Made by a program: the position numbers and the translations under genes
Origin: Sphingobacteriales bacterium
GTDB lineage: Bacteria; Bacteroidota; Bacteroidia; Sphingobacteriales; Sphingobacteriaceae
Direction: 5' to 3'
Assembly (NCBI GenBank): GCA_026390835.1
Contig: JAPLFD010000006.1
Location: 124,001-188,000 of the forward strand
Length of the DNA stretch: 64,000 nt
Part shown: positions 19,565 to 29,625 of the stretch, in pieces
How the letters are laid out: the number at the start of each line of letters is the position of its first letter
Numbering within the stretch: the first letter of the stretch is position 1
The notes under the pieces: model-generated
Database searches by the model: none
Told to the model about the DNA's origin: nothing
What the model saw: the letters and a program-made list of their open reading frames with translations, nothing else

Positions 19565-22500
19565 TTATTTAATTAAATGTATAGAGCCCACTGTTTTAGG
19601 CTTATCGCTAGATTTATAGCGCATACCCGGCCACACCGTTTGATTAATAAACTTGGCGTCAATCGTCCACACGTATACGTCGGGTGGTGCAGGTACACCA
19701 TTCATCATTCCATCCCAACCTTCAACCGGAGAACCATTACTATCAATTGCAGTGGTTTCCCAAACCAAATAGCCCCATTTATTAAAAATTTTCAGATGAT
19801 AGCGTTCTATACCCGAACCTTTTGGCTTAAAGGTTTTTAGCTCATAGGTTTGACTGCCTGGCTCAAAAGCATTGGGCACAAATAAATAACCTGGAACGGT
19901 TTGTACTTCCACCTGACGGCTTAGCGTATCTGAGCAGCCTTCTTGATTAAACGCAATTAAATTAACCTGGTACTGACCAATCATTTTATAGGTATGCGTT
20001 GGATTGGTTGCGGTAGAAGTACTTCCATCCCCAAAAGTCCATTTATAAGATGTTACTGCACCTAAAGTGGTGTTTTGGAAACTAAAGGTATAGTTCGGAA
20101 TTTTAATTATTTGGGATGGCAGAACCACGAAATTTGCTTCAGGCCGAGGATACATTTGTATTGTTTGCTCCACAGAGGCAGAAGCACAACCCGCTGTATT
20201 TTCGGCTACTAAGCGCACGGTTACCGCTCGGTTACTTGCATAGAGCCATAAATTTAGAGGCGTTGCTTGAGTAGATACCAATACGCCGTCAACATACCAA
20301 CTATACTTATTGGCAAATTGTGAAGTATTGCTCACCATTAATTGGAATGGCGCACAATTAAAGGCCGATGCATTGCTACTAAAAGTTGCTATAGGTGGAT
20401 TTAATACTGTAAACGATTTGCTAACCGATTTCGAGCAACGTGTACCATCGGGCTGGGTAACAAAAGTAGTAAGTGTAACCAAATAGGTGCCTGGGGTAAC
20501 AAAGCGATGCTGCGGATTGGTTTGCGTACTTGATACGCCGTCACCAAATGTCCAAACAAAATCACCTTGCGGAGAGGTATTTACAAAATTGATCCATTCA
20601 TCCTTGCAATAGGTGTTTTTCGCGGTTGTATAGCTTGATATAGGCTCTGGATATACCACAATGGTCTCCGTAGTTTCACGAACTGAGCAACCATTAGTAG
20701 CCGTCAATTTTACTTGATAAGTACCCCCTGCAACAAAGGTATGAACCATGGTCCGAGCGGCATTCGTAATAATTGGTGTTCCATCGCCAAAATTCCAGAT
20801 AAACTGATTAGCACCAGTAGAATTATTAAAGAAGGTAACGGTATGCGGCGGACAACCTTGTTTCTCAGGACCATTTACCACTAAATTGGCTACCACCGTG
20901 TTCGGCTTTACTTTAATTACATAACTCGACGAATCTACGCCACATTCATTCGTAACAATCAATTTAGCAGTATAAAGCGTATTTACCAATACATCTTGGT
21001 AAATATGCTGTACGGTTTCTAAAGTTGTGGTTGTATAGGTGTCTCCATCGCCAAAAATAAACTTGTATGTAGCCGGATGGCCTTTAGATTGATTAGTAAA
21101 GTTTACTACTACCGGTGCACAACCTTCTGTTTTATCTGGAGAAAATATGGAAACCGGTTTTGGACGAACCAATACAGAATCAATAAAAATAGACTCTTGA
21201 CAATCCGTATACGCCCTTAAACGTATCACGTACGTGGTATCGCGGTTTAATGGATGCGGCTGGAAAGTTATCGCTGGCGGATTAGCCAATGTAGATGTTT
21301 GTCCATTGCCAAAATTCCATTGATATTGAGGCCCAGGCCCTGCCGGAGTAGACGTGTTGGTAAAACTCACGGTAAGTGGTCCACAGCCAAGGGCTACACT
21401 TTTTGTAAAAGCAGCCGTAACATGCTTAATGGTTTGGAATGAAATTACTTTTTCGGCACTATCGCAACCAAACTTACTTAACGTAACTAATTTAATATCT
21501 ACAGTTACCCCATCGTTTGCAATTGTATATGCAGGGAAAGTTGTTCCTGTACCAATTAAAACCCCATCAGCATACCATTTATAGGTTGAATTTAAATCTG
21601 GATAAGGTGTTAACGTAATAACGCTACGCAAATTGAAAGGAGAACAGTTCACTAATTTGGAAGCGGAAAACTCTGCCTTGGCATTTAAGCGAACGATAAT
21701 TTCGTTTGCAACACTCACAGATTGCTGAGGACCATTACACAAGGCAGTGGTCACAATCCTTCTGAACGAAATAGTTTGCAACAGAGGTAGAGGCTGATAA
21801 TCTTTGCCTATTGCTCCGCTAATATTTGTCCAAGCTCCTGCACCAACTTTACTTTGCCATTGATAGCTAAAGACCCCATCTCCACCTGTAGGGTTTGATC
21901 CTACGATTAAGGCTACAGGTTTATTGATACAAACTTCAGAAATAGCCGTAATGGTATTATTGGCCAAAGCAGGCTGAACAAAAATGTAAATGGAATCACT
22001 TACTGAACTACACGGACCCGAACTGATAATTCTTCGGAAATAGGTAGATGTACTTAAATTGATAGCAAGTGTTAAACCAGTCTGAGCTGGCAAAATATCG
22101 TTCCAGGTTGTTCCATTGGCACTCGACTGCCATTTGTAAGTATAGGTTCCTGTACCTCCAGTATGCGTTTTATCGCTAATCAGAATGGCTTGATCGGCAC
22201 AAATGGTATCCACAGCAGTTTGTATTTCATTCACAATAGCTGGGTAATTAGATAAAGTCATGGTAGCCGAACTTGGAGCACAAAACCCATTATCGATAGT
22301 CCATTTGAATGTATACACACCTACTACAAGGTTAGAAACCACTGAAGTTGGGTTATGTATATCCGAAATTACTGCAACATTTGGTCCACCGGGCAACTGG
22401 GTCCATGTACCTATACCTTGTATTGCCAGATTACCAGTTAGTTGCGTAGTAGTTACATTACACTCAGACAAATTACTTGCGGTAGCAGTTGTTACCGGTG

Positions 22501-22861
22501 GTAACACCGCAATGGTGGTAATAGAAGAAAATTGCTCAGAACACACACCACTCTTTACACGGGCTCTGTATTGGTATTGGGTAATCGTATTTAGAGGCGT
22601 AGTAAGGCCAGTATAGCTTAATGTGGCTGTAGTGTTTGCTATAGCTGTCCAGCTGGTACCGTTGTTGGTAGAATATTGCCATTCCACTACTGTGCCTACT
22701 TTGCCGCTAAGCGTAATGGTTCCACTGTTGCTACCTTGACATACCGTATCGGCGCCTGCGGTAGTCCCTCCTACGGATGCTGGATCAACCTGGATTTTGA
22801 TGCTATCGGTATATTTATTACTTGGACATACGGTGCTTGGACCATCACTCACTACCAGTGC
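19565..22861 (-). CDS. C-terminal part of a giant PKD-domain protein with type B T9SS sorting domain
   Basis: About 1,100 codons, open from the in-frame stop at 22862-22864. The first possible start is a GTG at 22852, but the frame begins in the middle of a repeat unit (ALVVSDGPSTVCPSNKYTDS), so it is the downstream half of the protein that starts at 29004. It contains Ig-like repeats, then at least five PKD domains (WNFGNGQTSTL, KFIFGDGDTY, WNFGDGTPII, WTFGDGVSST, WTFGDGSTST). It ends in a gliding-motility-associated type B sorting domain of roughly 95 residues: VPNAFEPGSQTYELKTFKPK, then YHLKIFNKWGYLVWET, GWDGMMNGVPAPPDVYVWTI. Without the upstream half it has no signal peptide and could not reach the periplasm. 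Confidence 0.85.
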   Translation of the reverse strand, partial: ALVVSDGPSTVCPSNKYTDSIKIQVDPASVGGTTAGADTVCQGSNSGTITLSGKVGTVVEWQYSTNNGTSWTAIANTTATLSYTGLTTPLNTITQYQYRARVKSGVCSEQFSSITTIAVLPPVTTATASNLSECNVTTTQLTGNLAIQGIGTWTQLPGGPNVAVISDIHNPTSVVSNLVVGVYTFKWTIDNGFCAPSSATMTLSNYPAIVNEIQTAVDTICADQAILISDKTHTGGTGTYTYKWQSSANGTTWNDILPAQTGLTLAINLSTSTYFRRIISSGPCSSVSDSIYIFVQPALANNTITAISEVCINKPVALIVGSNPTGGDGVFSYQWQSKVGAGAWTNISGAIGKDYQPLPLLQTISFRRIVTTALCNGPQQSVSVANEIIVRLNAKAEFSASKLVNCSPFNLRSVITLTPYPDLNSTYKWYADGVLIGTGTTFPAYTIANDGVTVDIKLVTLSKFGCDSAEKVISFQTIKHVTAAFTKSVALGCGPLTVSFTNTSTPAGPGPQYQWNFGNGQTSTLANPPAITFQPHPLNRDTTYVIRLRAYTDCQESIFIDSVLVRPKPVSIFSPDKTEGCAPVVVNFTNQSKGHPATYKFIFGDGDTYTTTTLETVQHIYQDVLVNTLYTAKLIVTNECGVDSSSYVIKVKPNTVVANLVVNGPEKQGCPPHTVTFFNNSTGANQFIWNFGDGTPIITNAARTMVHTFVAGGTYQVKLTATNGCSVRETTETIVVYPEPISSYTTAKNTYCKDEWINFVNTSPQGDFVWTFGDGVSSTQTNPQHRFVTPGTYLVTLTTFVTQPDGTRCSKSVSKSFTVLNPPIATFSSNASAFNCAPFQLMVSNTSQFANKYSWYVDGVLVSTQATPLNLWLYASNRAVTVRLVAENTAGCASASVEQTIQMYPRPEANFVVLPSQIIKIPNYTFSFQNTTLGAVTSYKWTFGDGSTSTATNPTHTYKMIGQYQVNLIAFNQEGCSDTLSRQVEVQTVPGYLFVPNAFEPGSQTYELKTFKPKGSGIERYHLKIFNKWGYLVWETTAIDSNGSPVEGWDGMMNGVPAPPDVYVWTIDAKFINQTVWPGMRYKSSDKPKTVGSIHLIK

Positions 22862-25800
22862 CTAGTGGTGGTATTGGCTAATATGGTCCATGCGCCGCCT
22901 ACTTCTTTATACTCCCATTGTTTAATGGTTCCTACTTGGCCACTTAAGGTAATGGTGCCAGAGTTTCCGGTATCGCATACTTGGTTAATGCTACTTGTTA
23001 GTGCTCCTGATATTGGGGCGGCAAATACTTCCAGTTTCATGGTATCGGAAACAGCTGCACAAGTATTGGCATCATTTTGTACTGTCCATTTTAGAATGTA
23101 GGTACCTGGACTTAGGTTGTTGATGCTGCTTGTTGGGCTAGTGGCTGCGCTAAAACTGCTACCTGCTGGTCCACTTACCACAGTCCACAAGCCGGTCTCG
23201 AAAGCTTTCGGTGTATTGGCTGCTAGGGGATAGGATTTGTTTATACTACTTTGATCGCAGAATATTTTGCTTAATCCGGCATTCGCTACTATCTCGGGGC
23301 GTACGGTTATGCTTACCTCATCTGATGTAGGAGCACATGGTGCCAAGCCGGCTATGGTCCAACGTAAGGTATAGGTCTTATTAGGCTGCAAACCGCTTAC
23401 TACAGCACTCGGATCGGTATCATCACTAAATACCAATGCAGGTACAGTACCACCAACCGTAACATCAGTCCATTTGCCACGGCCTGCAAAAGTGCTACCT
23501 AAATTATTGGTGGCTGCTAAAGTAGCCGAGGTAAGGTTACATAGTATTTGATCGGAGCCGGCATTGGCTGTTGGTGTACCTGGATTAACTGTAATTGCAA
23601 TAGCCTGAGATGTCTCTTCGCATAAATTATAACTACTTACCTTGCGACGCACATAAATGTTTGAAGTAGGGCTTAATGTTAAACTAGCCGAAACCGAACC
23701 TGTAAGTACCTGCCAATTATTGGCACCATTAGGAGAAGTTTCCCATATGTAGCTGTACGATGCACTAACAGGGCCAGGAACATTTCCACCACTCAACACA
23801 TCTGATGAAAGGACTACACTTTCTCCAACACAAATGGTTAATTTATCTGCTTTTATTGTATTGGTTATTGGAGAAAGTACATCAACTATTACTTTATCAT
23901 TGGTAGAACTTGCACAAGGTACATTTGTCACTGTCCACTGAAACTCGTAACGAGTACCGGCTTGCAGCCCGGTTACCTTCGTATTGTATTGGCTCGGATT
24001 TGTAAAATTAGCTGCCGGACCTAAGGTTTGAGTCCACACTCCGGTACCAACAACAGGAGAAATAGCCGCAAGCGTATATTCTGTAACCCCACAAATTTTA
24101 GCATCAGCTCCAGCAGCGGCTACTGATGGATTAGGCTTAACGGTAATTTTGTAACTCGTTGGAATGCCATCACAAGCAGCTCCATTGAAATTATATACAG
24201 GTGTTACGGTTATAGTTGCTTGTAAATCGGAGGTACCTGAATTGGTTGCAGTAAAGGCCGATACTTGGTTTTGAGGTAAAGAATTACTTAATAAATTGAT
24301 TCCGCTTCCGGCTACAGTCCATTTGAATTTAACACTAGAACCCGAAAAAGCAGTTGCATCGGTGCTCGGTATAAATGCAGAAATTGTTGAACCCGTACAT
24401 ACCGTTGTGTCAGCAATAGGGTTTGCACTAATAGTAGGCAATACATACAATTTAAAACTTGTTGGAGTGCCCTCACAAAAAGCACCCGTGCTGGTAGCAA
24501 CTGTATAAGTTGGAGTAATTACTATGGTTCCGAAAATGGGTTCCTTCAGTAAATTACTAGAAGTGAATAAAGGTGTGGCTCCTGAACCACTGGCACCTAA
24601 ACCAATAGCTGTATTATCATTCGTCCATGCGTATGTTGTGTTCGTTCCAGGGTTACTTGCAAAACTAATTGGACTCACCGATGCATTATTACAGAATGTC
24701 TTATCGGTAATGGTGGTCATTACAGGTTTTGGATTTACCGTAATTTGTACCGATGTGGAGTTGATTAAACAGGTACCGCTGCTCACCAAACGTCGGAAAT
24801 AGGTAGTGCTGGTAAGCGCTAAGGGTTGGTAATTTTGATTTTGTGCAGATGCAATATTCGTAAACGTAATATTATCAGATGAACTTTGCCATTGAAAAGT
24901 ATAGCTTCCACTTCCACCACTTGGCATATTGCCAGTTAATTCGGCAGGTACCGTATTAAAGCAAATGGTTTGTGGGGCACTTATAGTATTACTTGCAAGT
25001 GGTAAAACAGTAATTGTAAGGTCATTGCTAGTACTCGTACATTCGTAGGAAGTTACTTTTCGACGAACTGTGAACGTAGTGCTGGTGGTATAGTTAGATA
25101 AATCTTTGGTAGTATTGGGTAGCGGATCCCATCCACCTAATGAGTTTTTAATCTCCCAAGAATAATTAAAGTTTGATGGGAAAAGTGTAGCTACATCGCC
25201 ACCAACTGGCGTACTACCCACAATCGTAATTTGCTGACCAGTACATGGATCAGGGTTACTAAATGAAATGGTATTGGCCGTAATTGGGTTTACATTAGAA
25301 ACGGTTGTAGTCGCACTGCTGGAGCAAGCCTTATTGGTAATAGTCCATCTCAAGGTAACACTCTTACCTGCTTGCAAACCAGTTAAGGTACTATTCGGGC
25401 TATTCGAATTGGTTATGATGGCTCCATTCGCGGCACCCACAATAGTCCAAGTACCTTGTTCATTAGCTGCCGGCGTATTTGCTCCTAACGTAAAGGTTCC
25501 CGAATCGCAATTTCTTAAGGTTGCTCCAGCAAGGGCAACCGTGGAAGGAGCTTCATTAATTAGTACAATATCATCGAATGAATCGGCACATGGGGCATTG
25601 CTAATGGTCCATCTCAAACGGACTGATGTGCCAGCTTGCAAGCCAGTAATAGTGGTGGTTCGGCTAGTTGGGCTGGTGATGGTTGCTCCATTTGCAGCTC
25701 CCACAATGCTCCATATACCAGCACCAATGGTGGGTAAATTAGCAGACATGGTAAATGAACCATTATTACAATTGATGAGTGTATCTACCGAACCTGCAAT

Positions 25801-28800
25801 TGCTGGTGTAGGTGGAGATTTAACAGGAACAGTAAACGTTTGACTGGAAGAAACACAACCGTTGGCATTTTTTACGGTAAACACAAAAACATAATTGTTT
25901 TGAGCCAAGCCCGATGGAATACTAATGCTTAAAGGAGATGTCCCTAAATCTGCGTCTACAACGGGTATAAAACCAGGCATAGCGGGTGTACTCACAGAAA
26001 TAGAATATTTTGTTGGCGTGTTTTGTGCAGCAGAGTAGGGTAATAAAAAGCTTGTTTCTGAATTACATATCGCCGTAACCGCACCCAACGTAACGCTTGG
26101 CAAAGGATTTACGGTTACCGTAATTTCACTACTCACATTTACACAACTTTGCGCATTAGGCGACCATACAGTACGTATATATAACGTAGTATTGGTTAAT
26201 GCACCTGGCTGAAATGTAGCACTGCTAGCACCGGAAATAATCGTCCATGGACCAGCGCCTACTTTTTGCTCCCATGCGTATATATAAGTGGTTAAATTTC
26301 CACCACTAAGGGTACTAGAAGCATCTTGGCCGAGTGCTGCTGGAGTTTGATTGGCACAAATAGTTTGATTCGCTGAAATAACATTACCCGTAATTGGCGG
26401 ATACACGGTAACGGTTAACGTGAATGGGGTTCCAACACAACCACCCGCACTTTTAGCACTAATTTCGTAAACAACAGTTTCAATAGCTGTACCGGTGTTC
26501 ACCAATACATCGTTAATAGGGCCAGGGCCAAATATTGCCGAAGCATTGGCTCCTGTAATGTTAGGGCCTATGGATTTAATGGTCCAAGTAAATTGACTTC
26601 CGGTAACAGTAGAAACCGGCGTAAAACCTACGGCGGTACCCGAACAGCGGGCTAGGGTTGTATTTGCAGCCGTATTATTAGCCACATAGGTTACTTTAAT
26701 AGTTTTAATTAATGGGGAAGTACAAGGCGAAGGAACTGTACCCGGATAGGTAACAGTAAGGGTAAAGGTAATCTGCTGACCATTATCAGCTAATGAAGGG
26801 GTATATACCGGATTTAATACATTATTAGCACTCAGACTTCCGGAACCACCTGTTTTTGTCCAAACATACGTATAACCTGGAGGACCGTTAATGAGGGCAT
26901 TGAGGTTAATAGGCGTACTCGGACAAACGGTAATATCTGTAGCACTAGTATTTGCTGTAATACTAGCCTGAAGCGGCTGATTGAAAATAAATGTTTTAGT
27001 GGCCTCAGCTGAACCACAGCCATTTGTAAATACTACTTTAACGGCGTAGGTCCCGTACTTTTTAAATATAATCTTCGGATTGGCAGAGCTAGCCGTGGTA
27101 CCACCAGTAAACTCATAATCGGCAGGGGTAATTCCCGTTCCGGTCACCGTCCAGGTATACGTTAAATCGGCAGCTTTAGCAAAATTGGCGTTGTACGTTG
27201 GGGCGAAATCAAGTTGTTTAGGTATGGTATCGCAATAGGAAACCGAGCCGCTGTAATTGGATATGGAGGGTGGACCGACGACGGTTATTGTTTTAGTTGT
27301 ATCTACAGTACCACAACTATTAGTAACACGTAAGCGAACATTATAGGTACCAGCAATAGTAAATTCTAATAACGCATCATTAACAGAAGTTGGATTGGTG
27401 ATAGTTGCACCCGTTGAAGGCGTAACCGTCCATAGATATTGAGCACTCGAACAAGGGCTAGGCGGCACCAGAGTGTTAGATTTGTTAATTAACCTAACTT
27501 TTGGAGCTGGAGTGGTATTTATACATAATGTAGAATTATTAGCAATCACCTGCTCACCGTAAACAAAATTAAAAGATGGTAAAGGGGCTGCTTCAACACA
27601 GAGAGGCATTATTTTTTCAGTAGCGTCAATACAGCCTTCAGGATTGTTGGCTTCTAGTCTAATATACCAAACACCTATTATGCTTAATGCATTAGCAGGT
27701 ATAATCAAATCCTTATTAGTAATTGAAATGAAAGCAGAAGGTACAGCAGTGAATTGATTTTGCCCAGGGCTTTTCCACGTCCACTTCACTGTAGTGGTTG
27801 TAAGACAGACCCCACTCGTATTTGCCCATTTTCCAGCTTGTGTTGTATTTGTAAAGGTAGCTGGGGATTTAAAACAAACAGAAGTGGGTCCAGTAAAATT
27901 AGCAATTGGCTGGGTACTTACTTTAACATTTTTAGTTGTACCATTTCCATTTAAACTGAAAGTGGTACATAAATTAGAATTGGGTGAAAGTCCTGAACCA
28001 ATACCTTGATTGTATAATTTTGCAGTAACCTTGTAGAAACCGTTTGCATTCAGAGAAGTCGGAGCATCACATGTTGCAATCAGATATTGATGAGTAAAGT
28101 TAGGATTTTTCATTAGCTCTTCATGAGTAACATAACGAAGAGCAGAACCATCGCCGAAATCGAAAGTATAGTATGAACCAGGATAATTTGTCTTAATATT
28201 ATTGGTATCAATATTAATATTAAAATCGTTTGTTGTACAAATGTTTTCGGAACTGGTATTACCTAAGGAAGTATTTCCTGTATTGAATAAATAGTTATAA
28301 CTATTAATAGACGTTATCCCAGAAGAACTTGTTTTTTTTATTTCAATAACATAATTACCAACAGGTAAACCACTTGGGATATTAAATGCACCAAAAAAAT
28401 GAGTCAAAGATTGTATTTGAAGGCTTGGATACCGTTTAATTAACTTAATTGAATACTCTGAATTTAGATCATAATCAAGAATTTCGGCATTTAATTCCCG
28501 AGTTGTATCTGAATTGCTTTTATCAACGAAGCCGAAATAGTTATTATTAAAACAATCTAATTTGAGCGTTTCGCTGGAAAAAGAAAATTTTGGCACAATT
28601 TCCTGAGCTGTTCCAATAATTTCAAAAGGAGCCGATGGATCAGAAACTCTTTCAGGATTAGTGCTTTTTACACGCAATCTATAACCCATTCCCGAAGGAA
28701 TTGAAGCTGGTATAACACCTGTTATATTAGGCGTATAAAAATTATTTATATATGTTAAACTTTTAGTAGCAGCAACCGTAAAATTACCAAACTGATCAGA

Positions 28801-29004
28801 TAATTGGAGGATAAACTGGTTGTCCGGAATTCCAGAAGCGGTCAAAGCAAATTTGCCACTAAGATTAAGCTGTACAGCTACTCCAGAACCCGGTGCATAT
28901 TTTGCCGCACTATCAAAATAATTAATACTTATACTCTGCCCCAAAGCCGAATTGGCGGTACATACCGACAAAAATACTAAAAGGGCAAAATAGAGTTTTT
29001 TCAT
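22852..29004 (-). CDS. N-terminal part of a giant Ig/PKD-like surface protein, truncated by an out-of-frame lesion
   Basis: 2,050 codons. The signal peptide is MKKLYFALLVFLSVCTANSA with cleavage near ALG/Q. The mature part is a long series of beta-sandwich Ig-like and PKD-like repeats of about 80-100 residues, many with a Cys near each end. Recurrent units include TGLQAGxxxxLRWTI(S/T)NxxC (roughly residues 1128, 1218, 1681, with related copies near 1871 and 1961) and ICxNxxPAxLxG followed by FQWQSS. The reading frame ends at TAG 22854 in the middle of a repeat (WTILANTTTRHW), and the expected rest continues in another frame as the 19565-22861 fragment. This product therefore has export signal but no sorting domain. 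Together the two halves would be about 3,150 residues, an adhesin or filament of the SprB-like type. Confidence 0.85.
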   Translation of the reverse strand: MKKLYFALLVFLSVCTANSALGQSISINYFDSAAKYAPGSGVAVQLNLSGKFALTASGIPDNQFILQLSDQFGNFTVAATKSLTYINNFYTPNITGVIPASIPSGMGYRLRVKSTNPERVSDPSAPFEIIGTAQEIVPKFSFSSETLKLDCFNNNYFGFVDKSNSDTTRELNAEILDYDLNSEYSIKLIKRYPSLQIQSLTHFFGAFNIPSGLPVGNYVIEIKKTSSSGITSINSYNYLFNTGNTSLGNTSSENICTTNDFNINIDTNNIKTNYPGSYYTFDFGDGSALRYVTHEELMKNPNFTHQYLIATCDAPTSLNANGFYKVTAKLYNQGIGSGLSPNSNLCTTFSLNGNGTTKNVKVSTQPIANFTGPTSVCFKSPATFTNTTQAGKWANTSGVCLTTTTVKWTWKSPGQNQFTAVPSAFISITNKDLIIPANALSIIGVWYIRLEANNPEGCIDATEKIMPLCVEAAPLPSFNFVYGEQVIANNSTLCINTTPAPKVRLINKSNTLVPPSPCSSAQYLWTVTPSTGATITNPTSVNDALLEFTIAGTYNVRLRVTNSCGTVDTTKTITVVGPPSISNYSGSVSYCDTIPKQLDFAPTYNANFAKAADLTYTWTVTGTGITPADYEFTGGTTASSANPKIIFKKYGTYAVKVVFTNGCGSAEATKTFIFNQPLQASITANTSATDITVCPSTPINLNALINGPPGYTYVWTKTGGSGSLSANNVLNPVYTPSLADNGQQITFTLTVTYPGTVPSPCTSPLIKTIKVTYVANNTAANTTLARCSGTAVGFTPVSTVTGSQFTWTIKSIGPNITGANASAIFGPGPINDVLVNTGTAIETVVYEISAKSAGGCVGTPFTLTVTVYPPITGNVISANQTICANQTPAALGQDASSTLSGGNLTTYIYAWEQKVGAGPWTIISGASSATFQPGALTNTTLYIRTVWSPNAQSCVNVSSEITVTVNPLPSVTLGAVTAICNSETSFLLPYSAAQNTPTKYSISVSTPAMPGFIPVVDADLGTSPLSISIPSGLAQNNYVFVFTVKNANGCVSSSQTFTVPVKSPPTPAIAGSVDTLINCNNGSFTMSANLPTIGAGIWSIVGAANGATITSPTSRTTTITGLQAGTSVRLRWTISNAPCADSFDDIVLINEAPSTVALAGATLRNCDSGTFTLGANTPAANEQGTWTIVGAANGAIITNSNSPNSTLTGLQAGKSVTLRWTITNKACSSSATTTVSNVNPITANTISFSNPDPCTGQQITIVGSTPVGGDVATLFPSNFNYSWEIKNSLGGWDPLPNTTKDLSNYTTSTTFTVRRKVTSYECTSTSNDLTITVLPLASNTISAPQTICFNTVPAELTGNMPSGGSGSYTFQWQSSSDNITFTNIASAQNQNYQPLALTSTTYFRRLVSSGTCLINSTSVQITVNPKPVMTTITDKTFCNNASVSPISFASNPGTNTTYAWTNDNTAIGLGASGSGATPLFTSSNLLKEPIFGTIVITPTYTVATSTGAFCEGTPTSFKLYVLPTISANPIADTTVCTGSTISAFIPSTDATAFSGSSVKFKWTVAGSGINLLSNSLPQNQVSAFTATNSGTSDLQATITVTPVYNFNGAACDGIPTSYKITVKPNPSVAAAGADAKICGVTEYTLAAISPVVGTGVWTQTLGPAANFTNPSQYNTKVTGLQAGTRYEFQWTVTNVPCASSTNDKVIVDVLSPITNTIKADKLTICVGESVVLSSDVLSGGNVPGPVSASYSYIWETSPNGANNWQVLTGSVSASLTLSPTSNIYVRRKVSSYNLCEETSQAIAITVNPGTPTANAGSDQILCNLTSATLAATNNLGSTFAGRGKWTDVTVGGTVPALVFSDDTDPSAVVSGLQPNKTYTLRWTIAGLAPCAPTSDEVSITVRPEIVANAGLSKIFCDQSSINKSYPLAANTPKAFETGLWTVVSGPAGSSFSAATSPTSSINNLSPGTYILKWTVQNDANTCAAVSDTMKLEVFAAPISGALTSSINQVCDTGNSGTITLSGQVGTIKQWEYKEVGGAWTILANTTTRHW

Positions 29005-29207
29005 TAGGTAGATTGGGGCTTACTTAGTTAAGTATAACATTTACTTATCTGAGCATATGCATGTATACAGCTATTTTAACATTATAAAAGATAAATAATA
29101 TTAAAACTGAATAATTTAAAGTTATACAAAATAATACTTAAAAAGAGAGTAAAAATAAGTGAATTGTGTGATTTCACGTATTCGATGTCCTAGGAATAGG
29201 GGCTTAA

Positions 29208-29238
29208 CAAAAAAGCCACCCCGTTTGGGATGGCTTTT
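29208..29238 (-). terminator. Terminator after rpsJ
   Basis: AAAAGCCA pairs with TGGCTTTT and the stem is extended by CCC/GGG beyond one mismatch; a T run follows on the minus strand. It is 22 nt after the rpsJ stop and isolates the str genes from the surface-protein module. The 206 nt between it and the giant gene (29005-29207) are AT-rich and show no exact TAnnTTTG element. Confidence 0.8.
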
Positions 29239-29259
29239 GTATTCGGATAAACCGATTTA

Positions 29260-29565
29260 TCAGACTTTGATTTCTACTTCAACACCTGAAGGCAATTCTA
29301 ATTTCATTAAGGCGTCAACCGTTTTAGAGTTAGAGCTATAAATATCTAACAAACGCTTGTAAGCGCATAACTGGAATTGCTCACGTGCTTTTTTGTTTAC
29401 GTGTGGTGAACGCAACACAGTGAAAATTCTTTTCTCCGTTGGCAATGGAATAGGTCCACTTACCACAGCACCCGTAGGTTTTACTGTTTTTACGATTTTC
29501 TCGGCTGATTTATCAACCAAGTTGTAATCGTACGATTTCAATTTAATTCTGATTCTTTGGCTCAT
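29260..29565 (-). CDS. rpsJ: 30S ribosomal protein S10
   Basis: Head protein of the small subunit, also the NusE antitermination factor. 101 aa: [52 protein letters not shown]. Normally it leads the S10 operon with rplC next; here it closes the rpsL-rpsG-fusA-rpsJ transcript, 60 nt after fusA, and is followed by a terminator. Confidence 0.98.
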   Translation of the reverse strand: MSQRIRIKLKSYDYNLVDKSAEKIVKTVKPTGAVVSGPIPLPTEKRIFTVLRSPHVNKKAREQFQLCAYKRLLDIYSSNSKTVDALMKLELPSGVEVEIKV

Positions 29566-29625
29566 GTTATTTTTGTTTAAACCCTACTAAGAGCTATTAG
29601 TTAGCAGGGTTGGTAATTAATTAAT

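Noticed and set aside
22852-22861. Treating the C-terminal PKD/type B fragment as an independent gene starting at GTG 22852
   Set aside because: The frame starts mid-repeat, has no signal peptide, overlaps the stop of the upstream half, and matches the missing continuation of that half.
25268-25843. 191-codon open frame on the plus strand
   Set aside because: It lies entirely opposite the repetitive giant protein gene; its hydrophobic low-complexity product is a by-product of that gene's Thr/Gly/Ala-rich codons.
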